From: Symsagittifera roscoffensis
Taxonomy: Eukaryota > Xenacoelomorpha > Acoela > Convolutidae
Reading direction: 5' to 3'
Assembly: GCF_963678635.1 (NCBI RefSeq)
Contig: NC_087065.1
Span: 2,542,001-2,606,000 of the forward strand
Length of the DNA stretch: 64,000 nt
Shown: positions 43,701 through 51,399 of the stretch, in pieces
Numbering within the stretch: the stretch's first letter is position 1
How the letters are laid out: every line of letters starts with the position of its first letter
Program-made: the position numbers and the translations under genes
Notes under the pieces: model-generated
Told to the model about the DNA's origin: nothing
Database searches by the model: none
What the model saw: the letters and a program-made list of their open reading frames with translations, nothing else

Positions 43701-44476
43701 CAACGCTTTATGAACACTGGATAGCAAAATTTGGACTACCAGAAATTTTAGTTACAGACAATGGTACAGAATTCATAAATAATGAAATCATCACGCTATG
43801 TCATTTATATAACATTAAACACAAACCACGTACATCTCACGCACCTTGGACAAACGGCTTAGTCGAAGGTATGAACCGTTCATTACAAGAATATCTTAGA
43901 TGTATCATCAATGGAAATGATACCAGATTTACCGAATGGTCAGCAGATGTAAAATTATTTCCCTTAGCATATAATTCACAAATCACGACAACTTTAGGAA
44001 TGTCACCATATGAAATGGTTTTTAACCAAAAGCCACGCAAACCAATAATGTTTACAACAAACTCTCATAAAAACGCACAAGGTTATTGTCAACCAAATAA
44101 AGACTCAATCTGTTATAACCTACCTTTACATACACACGATGAAGATCATTTTCATCACCCACAAATTCTTAAATTAGCCTCCGGTACACACACCGAATGG
44201 ATTTTAAATAGAGATAAAAAACACAATGAAATTTATCAAAAAGTAACAAAAAAGTTGTTACAAAGGCAAAACATTAATGAACAAATAAATTCACGCTTTA
44301 CACCAGCCTCCGATTTAAAAAATGGAACATTTGTTTTAATACCCAATTTTAATACTCAAAAAGGAATTTCAAAAAAATTACAACCCCTTCGTAAAGGACC
44401 ATACCAGATAATTGCAAAACCCACTGATGTCACATATAAAATCACCGACAAAGGCAAAACATTAATGAACAAATAA
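37733..44476 (+). CDS. Gag-Pol polyprotein of the giant element (2247 codons, C-terminus cut by a duplication)
   Basis: One uninterrupted frame joins Gag and Pol with no frameshift. Visible parts, by residue: a Gln/Asn-rich N-terminus (to about 220), a capsid-like retrotransposon Gag core (about 230-400), a CCHC zinc knuckle (C470, C473, H478, C483), and an Asn/Arg/Ser/Tyr-rich repeat (about 530-720). Then follow an aspartic protease (DSGAE at 857-861), reverse transcriptase (catalytic D1302 and YLDD at 1365-1368), RNase H (MCDASNFGIGAAL from about 1512), and integrase (D1949, D2009, E2045, spacing 35). In the integrase zinc domain the second His and both Cys are present, but the expected first His position is Tyr. 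Near the end KGPYQI is a GPY/F-like motif. Shortly after, a 188-bp duplication shifts the frame to a premature stop. Replicates by reverse transcription and integration. Confidence 0.93.
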   Translation: MDYQTYRPMTIPPKTRKTFTRNNFADHNYNYTHPSKTNYQPRKNFSNYTRSRNWDNSMAPPNSVNFQTNLHPSQDRSENYPFFQQNKNKKQTSDQMDYLSSDDDFLQPDIFAPYNQEYRGQGIQKPHTYHRIFSPQPIDTQNQQPIQQQNPINTQSFQPIQQQNPMIAHSYQPTQMQNEIPLPYYLQQHEITRNQLSNFSQMPNAAESLQMTMNPYLTGGSSITSNKPLMVFTGTDPEYSVEDYLNAVTANLILNIGPEPINTPLHQNWIHRRTALIQTTLDGAAQKWFSVLPLEIKSNWKRFRQEFSKMFDSERNKQQQRVLCNEICRLPNETIKQLAVRIETLVRKAYSLNTHDYKNTKMTEILMMTLTPQLRKIAIKKRASQPSSIREPDLDFRKLVHKLEQAEITMKLEETENLKLQYVNRIETNTTSINNIQESDTDLVEKITEILNVYEKHPNFKGKPSFKKSCNYCRRYGHSISECRQKQQDNQNKPQKYKEPNKSFYQYMKKDQNLPNKNVYSNNSSGKPLPNNTNYTRNQSPHNSSYRGRSPERRNTQNLSQNHYNRPISRNNYSRSNSNTTRFVSRSNSQSRNNYYPNNQSRNSSYNRNRNYSNNRNRSYSNNRNQNYPNNRSRNNSYNRSNYNRPNNNYQNRSRNNSQNRHSSYNNRYRNYSQSPHRNNNHYNNSNNRHRSSTPKHQRNIDQVQSNPETTSDPPGIDDTVNDTLQLNQINCESSDSESDTENTLAINMIAVKNDYEPIIYEQPFSSHIYENQSELLHNYYIEPIHSTPTTQKTNEINTTNQPNENDKTKCLNTNHIYQNIQKEQPKEKIWTIPFLLESPRSKEFQPPDLEIDFLIDSGAESNIINIPTWNEIKALHPKLTPLETSSKLATAQGSTLVNYGKIQLFLLPTRTMEQNKILTKPFKQIFHITDIKHNIIGIPFISKYIPTINILNSKILIKDKYTKAKDTSLTFFQRLNKQPPFFSKFYPIYNQQRKHLKPLSGNIYNFSIKQVHQYDKKQNKQKFYMSDFEFKPIHKFFKITISSIKYLKNSNSDIISLHVYNNTPYQVTLPLGLLGYCETNATISPIYEKAYRVNNIFQLLDICQSTILNEELSINNIISNEKRNTDYFTKTPYFKPTFNISNYTENQQKFLTMFNFQHSQITQDEFEKLAKQLIKYSSVYATSKFDVGRISSSLHLPLKPDAVFKKQRASKVPIHLHDKVNRLLDILEQYNIISPVNKEEQPKGNTFINPVIILAKGESLKIVLDARYLNSLIDESKCNWPIEPIQVILTKINGKYFTTADMNSAYNQMPLDEQSRRLTQFVIGNQQYEFNRLFYGISIGPAAFSAFMNKIFRPLILKKNAITYLDDVFMQSQTKEEMFNVLEQYHQILQNENLKAAPDKSHFFLTRVKFLGHNIERKTITPLKLRIDAIQKLQPPTNKKKIQEFLGMLNFLSKYVYKMQLYLRPFYNILRQQNNFEWNTEHQARFEEIKKLLTEQISNTIPDPDQPFYAMCDASNFGIGAALLQSHNGTNKMNLISANSRLFTQAELRLSTLMRECTAIIYTLKKYEFLILGSKHPTVLFTDHKPIIFLFTQKSNPNHRVYRFQLILMKFPNLHIVWTAGKNLALPDTLSRNTPPELLTRKTTVEIPKNIKFYLAENETSPRLECKYAVKTDVEQSQINNLQNFPLYLDCQNNHYEVDLLGTSTFKPIPYSQWIKNNTQQKRVKQHSHKKDLFPLIEKENLTDKINLSGPQTNDSKYTINQVFDLHDPLDTIPLSKLEIENIFLPPTEAITISTLKQYQNLDPVIRQLKSWHKYKTKPIKADSTILGNKTLLRYFRKINNTTINENTDLLEYKLNEFTVPCLPLSMILIAFNISYTQNIKGHSGSEKTYSNFIQNFYFPNAPIWIKVLCNDCIVCQLNKPYPNQKQIAQKQDFKGQSLYFNHRISFDTKGPISPSSEGNSYIMVIVDAFTHYVALKPVPHCNAYYAYTTLYEHWIAKFGLPEILVTDNGTEFINNEIITLCHLYNIKHKPRTSHAPWTNGLVEGMNRSLQEYLRCIINGNDTRFTEWSADVKLFPLAYNSQITTTLGMSPYEMVFNQKPRKPIMFTTNSHKNAQGYCQPNKDSICYNLPLHTHDEDHFHHPQILKLASGTHTEWILNRDKKHNEIYQKVTKKLLQRQNINEQINSRFTPASDLKNGTFVLIPNFNTQKGISKKLQPLRKGPYQIIAKPTDVTYKITDKGKTLMNK

Positions 44477-44637
44477 ATTCACGCTTTACACCAGCCTCCG
44501 ATTTAAAAAATGGAACATTTTTTTTAATACCCAATTTTAATACTCAAAAAGGAATTTCAAAAAAATTACAACCCCTTCGTAAAGGACCATACCAGATAAT
44601 TGCAAAACCCACTGATGTCACATATAAAATCACCGAC
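44262..44637 (+). repeat. 188-bp tandem duplication at the end of pol
   Basis: 44262-44449 repeats as 44450-44637 with one substitution (gtttt to ttttt). The unit is not a multiple of three, so the frame changes and Gag-Pol stops at 44476. The near identity suggests a recent event, after the element was functional, or an assembly duplicate. Confidence 0.92.
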
Positions 44638-45045
44638 TCAGACAAAAAAGAAATCGTTCAACACCGAAATAACCTATTACCTTATTATCCAAAAGAATAC
44701 GCACTCCGCGAACTAACTCAATTATATTCTTTTACAGGTTTACAAGTTATTCAAAATGACCCACATACGGAAAATAAAACAAAGGAACAAAAAGATTTTC
44801 ACCTCAAAAACCAAATAACAAAATCAACCACCACAAAAAACAATACAAAAAATCTAGATCAAAATACATCTCAAAAAGAAAGAAAAAATAGAAAAATGAC
44901 AGAACAAATAATACCCCATGAACAAATCGACAAATCAGAACATAGAGAGTCTTCACGACTTAGAAATCAACCACGTAAAAATTATAGATTATTCATCCCA
45001 CAATCTAAAATATTAAAGAAAGTTGAATTTCAAAAACAACTTTAA
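44463..45045 (+). pseudogene. Detached 3' end of pol
   Basis: After the duplication the original pol frame stays open to a stop at 45043-45045. It encodes a hydrophilic, Lys/Asn/Gln-rich tail of roughly 130 residues beyond the duplicated part. In this copy it is no longer joined to the rest of Pol. Confidence 0.7.
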
Positions 45046-45637
45046 TTCTACATTTAATAATCTTTGCACCTCTGAAACATTTTACACTTTCATTTTTCAA
45101 AATAACATGCTGACAATCACGCAGCGATTCTAGTTCAAAATTAGCCAATAGGATTCATCCAATCCGTCACCTCCTATAACTCTAACACAAACCAACTAGA
45201 CGAAAAATATTAAACTCCAGGCATATCTATAACTATAACTTTACAACCTCCAGGTCAAAAATAAGCAAACCACTCCAACTTGACAACTAAAATAAATATC
45301 ACCATAATATCATAACCCTCCCTTATCTAATAAACCAAAGATCAACAATATTTCCCCAACTCAGACCTCAAATATCCCCCAAACAAATATGTTAAATTAG
45401 CCTAAAGTAAAAGAACGACCATTTTAATTAGCCTAAAGTATAAAAATCTCACCATACCCCGGATCATTTGACAAACAAATATAAAGAAAAAGACGACCTC
45501 CCGATCACCATAAAAACTGCCCCCAACAATTTTTTACCAAACTCAACCCACTTGTCAAAAAACTAATAAATAATCCGACCACACTTGAAAATTGCCCCAA
45601 ACAACAAAAAATATTCGATCAAGAAGTCATTTCTTAA
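45046..45637 (+). other. Untranslated stretch between pol and the small membrane ORFs
   Basis: No long frame is seen. It holds a short direct repeat, aattagcctaaagta, at about 45394-45410 and 45427-45442. It could contain splice acceptors for downstream ORFs, but none is clear. Confidence 0.4.
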
Positions 45638-45868
45638 ATGCTCTTCTATCAAACAGTCACTAAAATTATCACAAACCTCAAACAATTTTTTACGATACTT
45701 GAAACTTTCATAATATTTCTTTTTGATATCCTTGAATCTTTTCTAATAATATTAATCATTTTTTGTAATATTTTTTTAATTTTCTACACTATATTCGAAC
45801 TATTTCTCCAACTTTCAAAAACCCTTGATTATATCCACAGGTACGATTCATACAACTTGTCTAAATGA
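45638..45868 (+). CDS. Small hydrophobic ORF 1 of the giant element (76 codons)
   Basis: The product is almost entirely hydrophobic (FFTILETFIIFLFDILESFL and ILIIFCNIFLIFYTIFELFL), predicting one or two membrane helices, with a short polar tail. It ends TGA within ATGA, overlapping the start of the next ORF. No family recognised. T-rich composition can make chance hydrophobic frames, but the overlapping pair argues for real genes. Confidence 0.5.
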   Translation: MLFYQTVTKIITNLKQFFTILETFIIFLFDILESFLIILIIFCNIFLIFYTIFELFLQLSKTLDYIHRYDSYNLSK

Positions 45869-46053
45869 TACGAACTATTTTCAGTAGAACTGATATTTTT
45901 CTACTATTTGTAATTTTCATAACATTTTTATCATCCCTCATTTTGACCATATGCAAATGTATAAAGAAAGCAATCCTCACATTTGCCCTAGCAACAATCC
46001 TTCTAATTCTTTTTTTAGAAGAATATTATAATAAACATAAACTTTTTCACTAA
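45865..46053 (+). CDS. Small hydrophobic ORF 2 of the giant element (62 codons)
   Basis: The start overlaps the previous stop (ATGA), an arrangement suited to termination-reinitiation. Two hydrophobic segments are seen (IFLLFVIFITFLSSLILTIC and AILTFALATILLILFL), split by a short basic loop containing KCIKK. No family recognised. Confidence 0.5.
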   Translation: MIRTIFSRTDIFLLFVIFITFLSSLILTICKCIKKAILTFALATILLILFLEEYYNKHKLFH

Positions 46054-46061
46054 AATAATAA

Positions 46062-47195
46062 ATCAAAAACCTATCAAAAATTGCTACCCAACAGTCACAA
46101 AGTCAGTCTTCACCGACATCATCCCAAGATAACCCAACAACACCTTCAACTACCCAAAATCCTCAAACATCTACACGAATTTCCTTTCAAGATAATCCAT
46201 ATACTTTTGAAAAACGACACGCACGCTTATCTGAACCACTAGAACCCGTACAACGGCAAGCACCTTTAAGTGAACCAACATACAATCTATACCCAACACT
46301 ACCACCAGAACTAAGTAGAATACGACATCCTAGTCAAAACCAAAACACAATCGAAATAAATAGACAAATTATACATCCTCGAAGAAATAGAAATTTTCAA
46401 ACTCCCCGAGTTCATTTTGAAATACCTCAATCCCCATCACAAAACACTCCAGAAAACCCCACTGGTATCTTACCAGAAACCCCAACACTTCTTTCACAAC
46501 GTAGCACCTCAAGCCTACCCTCAGATTACTTAGGTTCAACACCAACATCTGAACAAATACGTGAAAATCCCTTTAACCCTACAAACCAAACATCACGACT
46601 ACCATATTGGACAACACATTCATTCACACAAGGTGAACCAAATTTAATCAACGATCCAATAGATATTTCTACGGATACAACAACATCCTCATCACTACCC
46701 TAAACATTATCACTACCATCAACACCATCAATAAGCCAGATTTCACCACCACCTTTTAACTTAAATTTCCCCAATAACCTCGACGCTAGATATCGAGAAC
46801 AATCATCAACTAATATTCCTTTAAGACTAGACTGGAATACATTCACAGCACCTCCACCATTATTTGGACAACACCTAGAAAGTAACCGACTCCACAACTG
46901 GGCACTAAATAGACTACAATATAGACAAGACATTCACGAAGACATTCGTGCTCATAACATCTAAATAATCCAACAGAATAGTTTACAATTAAAGTTTGAA
47001 ATCACAGTTAAATTAAACAACATTACTCAACATCCCTACCCATTAAATCCACCAAACATAACAGCTCAATCACTACCACCACCATTTATAACCACTGAAG
47101 TAATATATAAATACGACAGATATACCAAAAAGACAATTGGTTACATCACATTTTATAACCCATACTCAGGATTATCATACACATGTATATTCTAA
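46062..47195 (+). pseudogene. Ser/Pro/Thr/Gln-rich frame with two internal TAA stops
   Basis: One reading frame stays open for about 378 codons except for TAA at 46701-46703 and 46962-46964. It has no ATG near its start. The first part is rich in Ser, Pro, Thr and Gln. The last part before 47195 contains IGYITFYNPYSGLSYTCIF. It overlaps the envelope-like ORF start at 47183. It may be a decayed gene, or an exon joined by splicing and tolerant of readthrough. The N-terminal composition resembles that of the 602-codon ORF. Confidence 0.5.
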
Positions 47196-48295
47196 AATTA
47201 TTAATTTTTCTCCAACTCCTTTTTCTAGTAATCTCAAATCAAAACATAAACCCTTCTCCCCGCACAGGACCCCAAGATTTATTAGTAACACATTACGATT
47301 GTGAAGAAAACGAACAAAAAACACTACACAAGTATGCAATAAATCAAGTATCACAATGCGAAACAGAACCCCAAGCAATAGAAACTACAAATGTAATAGC
47401 GACACTCTATTCAAAAGCCCGAGCAACTACAGTTATAGGATACAAATTCACAGCAACATTTTCTGAAAAGAAAGTACATTGTTCACAAGTCTCAAACGGA
47501 AATAAAAACCGACTTGACCATGAATCATTCTACCAGAGTAATATAGAACGACTTTTACATCTCAATCCCGAAGATTGTAAAAACGAGTTACTCCGACTAA
47601 ACATCACAAAAAATAAAAACACAGATAGAAAGTTAGTATATTTCCAAATTTTTTCAGATTCTGTACATCAAGCAGAACTTGAAAGATATCAAGGACATAT
47701 AAAATTAGATGAAAAGTACCCATATAACGGCGCACACGGACGATTAACCTATGACATACACGATAAACACTGGATACCACACATTGGTATAAATAACCCA
47801 TCAAACTGCAAAGCAGACACAAAAAATAAAGGATACCAAGAAATAATGTTTTTCGATTGGAAAATACAACTCGAAAAAATACAACTCACACGAGATTTAT
47901 CAGACAACATAATGATCTATCAAGGAATCAGATTACCTTGTAAAAATGATCAAGGTTATTGCGACCCTACAACACGAACACAAGCAACAATTGTTTGGTT
48001 CCCCGAAGACACATGTACAACATTTCAAGTAGCAAAAATACACGCTCGTATGATAAAATTTCACGAAAAATATTTTATACAATCAATACCATATGAACAA
48101 GTAAACCCATTACGAAAAATAAGTTCTAATTTTCGAAACATTCAAAATATAGAAAATAAATTAACACGTTTTCAAGTATATCAAGAAACAGAACTCGCAT
48201 GTAAATATAAAAACCCACTTCACAAAACACAATACTCTGAAATATTAGTTGAATACGAAAATGGATTCATGGACGTTTACAAGAACTATCACTAA
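47183..48295 (+). CDS. Envelope-like ORF, first part: secreted/luminal glycoprotein (370 codons)
   Basis: It starts with a clear signal peptide (MYILKLLIFLQLLFLVIS), followed by a Cys-containing ectodomain: THYDCEE, VSQCETE, VHCSQVSN, EDCKNELLRLN, RLPCKNDQGYCDP, DTCTTF and LACKYK. One N-glycosylation site, NIT, lies near 137. It lacks a membrane anchor. Its TAA overlaps the next ATG (TAATG). Position after pol, signal peptide and Cys pattern fit an Env surface part, as in errantivirus-like elements. The fusion-protein class cannot be told by eye. Confidence 0.7.
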   Translation: MYILKLLIFLQLLFLVISNQNINPSPRTGPQDLLVTHYDCEENEQKTLHKYAINQVSQCETEPQAIETTNVIATLYSKARATTVIGYKFTATFSEKKVHCSQVSNGNKNRLDHESFYQSNIERLLHLNPEDCKNELLRLNITKNKNTDRKLVYFQIFSDSVHQAELERYQGHIKLDEKYPYNGAHGRLTYDIHDKHWIPHIGINNPSNCKADTKNKGYQEIMFFDWKIQLEKIQLTRDLSDNIMIYQGIRLPCKNDQGYCDPTTRTQATIVWFPEDTCTTFQVAKIHARMIKFHEKYFIQSIPYEQVNPLRKISSNFRNIQNIENKLTRFQVYQETELACKYKNPLHKTQYSEILVEYENGFMDVYKNYH

Positions 48296-49257
48296 TGAAT
48301 AGTACATATTTTGGTAATATCCACTATGATATTCACTTAGACATGAAACTAGACTATACGATTAGCCGAATTTTTCAAGAAATGTCACTCTCCGAATTAG
48401 AAACACTACACCAACTATGCGAATTAGAAAGAACACAAATATTACAATCACTTGCACTAGCAGTATTAAAAATACCCTACGCAGGATATTTACTATCAGG
48501 AAATAGATCAAATTTTTTAGACTATGAAGGAAACATTTTATGGTTTTATACTTGTACCAAAAAAGTATCACCACTATACGTTTTTGAAGACAAACGATGC
48601 TATAAAAGAATCCCTATCTTTTATAAGAACAAAGTACATTTCGTTGACACACTTTCAAGAAGAACCTATTTCTGGGATACCGCAGTCCCATGTGGATCAG
48701 AAAATAGCCACAATGTAGTACAACTAAACCCTGATGAAGATAAATATTACCTTCTCACCCCATATCCCACATTAATGCAATCACTCAAAAAATTTTCACC
48801 AGAAAGCATTCGCGCTATTGCTCGAAACCCAAATATAGACTTACAATCAATAGGAATATATTCAAAATCAGATATTCAACATCACATTCGAACACAACAA
48901 TTCCAAGAATTATTAACACAAATGGACACTATACAAAGACAATCAATTGACCAAAACTTACGCAAACTTGCAGAAACCGCAGGATTTGCAGACATCTATA
49001 CGCAAGACTATAGCGGATATTTTAAAGACATTAAAGATTATATATATCTAAACGGTGAAAAATACCGTCCCCAAGATATATCACCCATCAATATTTTTAG
49101 CTTTGTAACACTCAAAAATGAAATTCTTGATTTTCTAGGATGGCCCTACTACATCTTAGAAAAATTGACTATTTTATACGCAATGTTTAACTTTATTGGA
49201 TTTCTTTTCTCACTTTCAAAAGGAATCTACAACACATGTGCTTACACACACAAGTAA
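48295..49257 (+). CDS. Envelope-like ORF, second part: membrane-anchored (320 codons)
   Basis: It has no signal peptide of its own. It contains Cys pairs (CTKK, KRCYKRIPI, AVPCGS), NRS and NST glycosylation sites, a helical Gln-rich stretch (SIDQNLRKLAETAGFADIYT), and near the C-terminus a hydrophobic anchor, LYAMFNFIGFLFSLSKGIY. It looks like the anchored half of the glycoprotein begun in the previous ORF. Both frames are open over 48253-48295, so they may have been one gene now split by an indel, or be coupled by reinitiation. Confidence 0.7.
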   Translation: MNSTYFGNIHYDIHLDMKLDYTISRIFQEMSLSELETLHQLCELERTQILQSLALAVLKIPYAGYLLSGNRSNFLDYEGNILWFYTCTKKVSPLYVFEDKRCYKRIPIFYKNKVHFVDTLSRRTYFWDTAVPCGSENSHNVVQLNPDEDKYYLLTPYPTLMQSLKKFSPESIRAIARNPNIDLQSIGIYSKSDIQHHIRTQQFQELLTQMDTIQRQSIDQNLRKLAETAGFADIYTQDYSGYFKDIKDYIYLNGEKYRPQDISPINIFSFVTLKNEILDFLGWPYYILEKLTILYAMFNFIGFLFSLSKGIYNTCAYTHK

Positions 49258-49490
49258 ACAGACAAGCAAGCGTAGCACGCATACTCTTTGCAGGATTTTT
49301 TGGAATTTTTTCTACATCAATAAACAAAATTCTTTTAGATGCACAAATAAAAGAATATAACACAAAAATAGCAACCAGACAGAACACATACGACGAAGAA
49401 CATAACAATGTAGACACAACGCCAACAGCACCACAGTTACCACCCCTACCACATAACCATCCATTATCCCAAGTCCCATCCAACATATAA
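49236..49490 (+). CDS. Short ORF overlapping the envelope-like end (84 codons)
   Basis: It starts inside the last codons of the previous ORF in another frame. It has one hydrophobic patch (ARILFAGFFGIFSTSIN) and a Pro-rich tail (PTAPQLPPLPHNHPLSQ). It could be a displaced cytoplasmic tail or a separate small protein. Weak support. Confidence 0.3.
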   Translation: MCLHTQVNRQASVARILFAGFFGIFSTSINKILLDAQIKEYNTKIATRQNTYDEEHNNVDTTPTAPQLPPLPHNHPLSQVPSNI

Positions 49491-49590
49491 TGACACACCA
49501 ATCACAAGATGATAATACTTATGAACAAATTATTGAACAACCCCATACCACCGCTTTTCAGTCTCAAAATAATAATTTTTTTAGCCCACG

Positions 49591-51399
49591 ATGAGCCGAC
49601 AACTTGGATCCCTACACCGTTCAAATTCCCACCCAACCAACCTCACTACTCGAATTACAATAATACCACTTTTTGCTTTCCCGCCACCCGATTTCCCATC
49701 CAGTAATGTAACATCAGGCATGAATTCCGATACTAATTCACACATCTCAGTTTTATACTCCACCTCACAACTCAATAACCCGAATATTGAAACCCCCGAT
49801 GAATTTGCCGACTCTGAATCATCTCCATCCAATAATTTTCACACCAATTCTTCAAATTTTTCCCAACCCCCTTTTCAACCCATACTACCAAATAACCCTG
49901 ACCCAATCAATTCTACACCCTCTTATGCTTCCCAAGTCACTCCAACCTACTCCTCACTTCATTCAGACCAATCATCTCATTCTCCAGACACCCCCCGAAT
50001 CTCCCCAGAACTAGATAATTTTATTACCCTACAACAACAACCCTACCACCTTGACACCCCAACCATCAACCAAATTTCATCCACAATAAATTCATCCAAC
50101 CCCCCTACCCCTACACCCTCTTCAATTTATACTGAATCATTAGCACCATCATCCACATCTACTGAATCTTCACTCAGCACTAATAGAGCTTACCGCACTT
50201 TTAGAAGAAAGTTCCCCAACCATCCTTTCCCAGCAAAACCAGGAACAGCCCGTGAATATATCAACCATCCAAAACACACTAACACAAAAGAATTTTTAGC
50301 TATCACCTTACCCTCATTTCCACAATACACCTTAAACACCCCTCACGACACTAACGAAACACGCAGCTTTGTAGACGAACACGTTTTAATGCCTACCCTT
50401 CCTTGGACCTCATATTATCATTTTACTAATCCCCTTTGCTTACCTTTATCCAACACTCACATCGATATAGAACGGAATAAGGACATGCTATATCGACTCA
50501 CTACACCACTAACACCTAGACAATTTACTTACATTGGATATAAAAAATCACTAAAAACACACACTGCACCCCGAGCTAATGAATATACACTAGAATATTA
50601 CGATCATAACATCATCAGAACTAACCAAGATCAATTCTTAAACGACGATCGCTTCGCTAACCCACAAATCACCGAGAAATTTTTCATTAAAACACCATAT
50701 GTATTTACACTAAATATCTTCGATCGCAAGTTTGACCACATTATTTCAGAAGCACTAACAGACACGCAAGCCTACGAAAGTTTTAAAGAACGCTTCCAAA
50801 TATTTTCACTAACCTTTCATTTCCTTGCACCACATGAAAGAGATTTGCACTGCACACACGATATTATGTTGCGCACTAAACAAACTCACACATATACATA
50901 TTATCGTTTCATCCAAAATCACTTTGATCTACACACTCCCTCCAGACAACCACACCATCGTTTTCAATTCATCAATTCCAAATACACCTCACCATTCTTT
51001 CTTAACTTCACATATTGCATTAAAGGTACTAACCTTCATGGTATTCTTCAAAATTATGATCCCATAACCCAAATGTATATTTTTTGTCCAATCACCAAGA
51101 CCTTCAATGCAGAAGAATCCCGACCCTTCCTCATCCCACACGAATTTGTTCAACCTATAGAAATCCCCATTTTAGAATTCATCCACAACACTAAATTCAA
51201 TCACAAATTATATAATCTAATCCAAAACACACCTTATGAGTTTGCAGTTGGCACTGAAGAACTAACCACCATTAAAGCACTTCAATTGCTCTGGCCACTG
51301 CTTCAAACTAAAAATATCATCCGCATCTTAGCTAAACTACTAACAACTTCCGATCTCATCCACGACATTTTCCCCCACGGTTTCTTCCCCGACGACTAA
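49591..51399 (+). CDS. Unrecognised 602-codon accessory ORF of the giant element
   Basis: An intact frame. The first ~210 residues are Ser/Pro/Asn/Thr-rich and probably disordered. From about 215 a folded-looking domain begins (RAYRTFRRKFPNHPFPAKPG) with many aromatic and His residues and short motifs such as TLPWTSYYHFTNPLCLPL and KFFIKTPYVFTLNIFD. There is no signal peptide, clear membrane helix, zinc-finger or enzyme motif that I know. A consensus 5' splice site lies immediately after the stop. Upstream ATGs in the same frame are absent, so the start is the first available. Function unknown. Confidence 0.65.
   Translation: MSRQLGSLHRSNSHPTNLTTRITIIPLFAFPPPDFPSSNVTSGMNSDTNSHISVLYSTSQLNNPNIETPDEFADSESSPSNNFHTNSSNFSQPPFQPILPNNPDPINSTPSYASQVTPTYSSLHSDQSSHSPDTPRISPELDNFITLQQQPYHLDTPTINQISSTINSSNPPTPTPSSIYTESLAPSSTSTESSLSTNRAYRTFRRKFPNHPFPAKPGTAREYINHPKHTNTKEFLAITLPSFPQYTLNTPHDTNETRSFVDEHVLMPTLPWTSYYHFTNPLCLPLSNTHIDIERNKDMLYRLTTPLTPRQFTYIGYKKSLKTHTAPRANEYTLEYYDHNIIRTNQDQFLNDDRFANPQITEKFFIKTPYVFTLNIFDRKFDHIISEALTDTQAYESFKERFQIFSLTFHFLAPHERDLHCTHDIMLRTKQTHTYTYYRFIQNHFDLHTPSRQPHHRFQFINSKYTSPFFLNFTYCIKGTNLHGILQNYDPITQMYIFCPITKTFNAEESRPFLIPHEFVQPIEIPILEFIHNTKFNHKLYNLIQNTPYEFAVGTEELTTIKALQLLWPLLQTKNIIRILAKLLTTSDLIHDIFPHGFFPDD

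Noticed and set aside
40128..44040. Several minus-strand frames of 60-113 codons across pol
   Set aside because: Hydrophobic shadows of the A-rich coding strand; the sense frame has all catalytic motifs.
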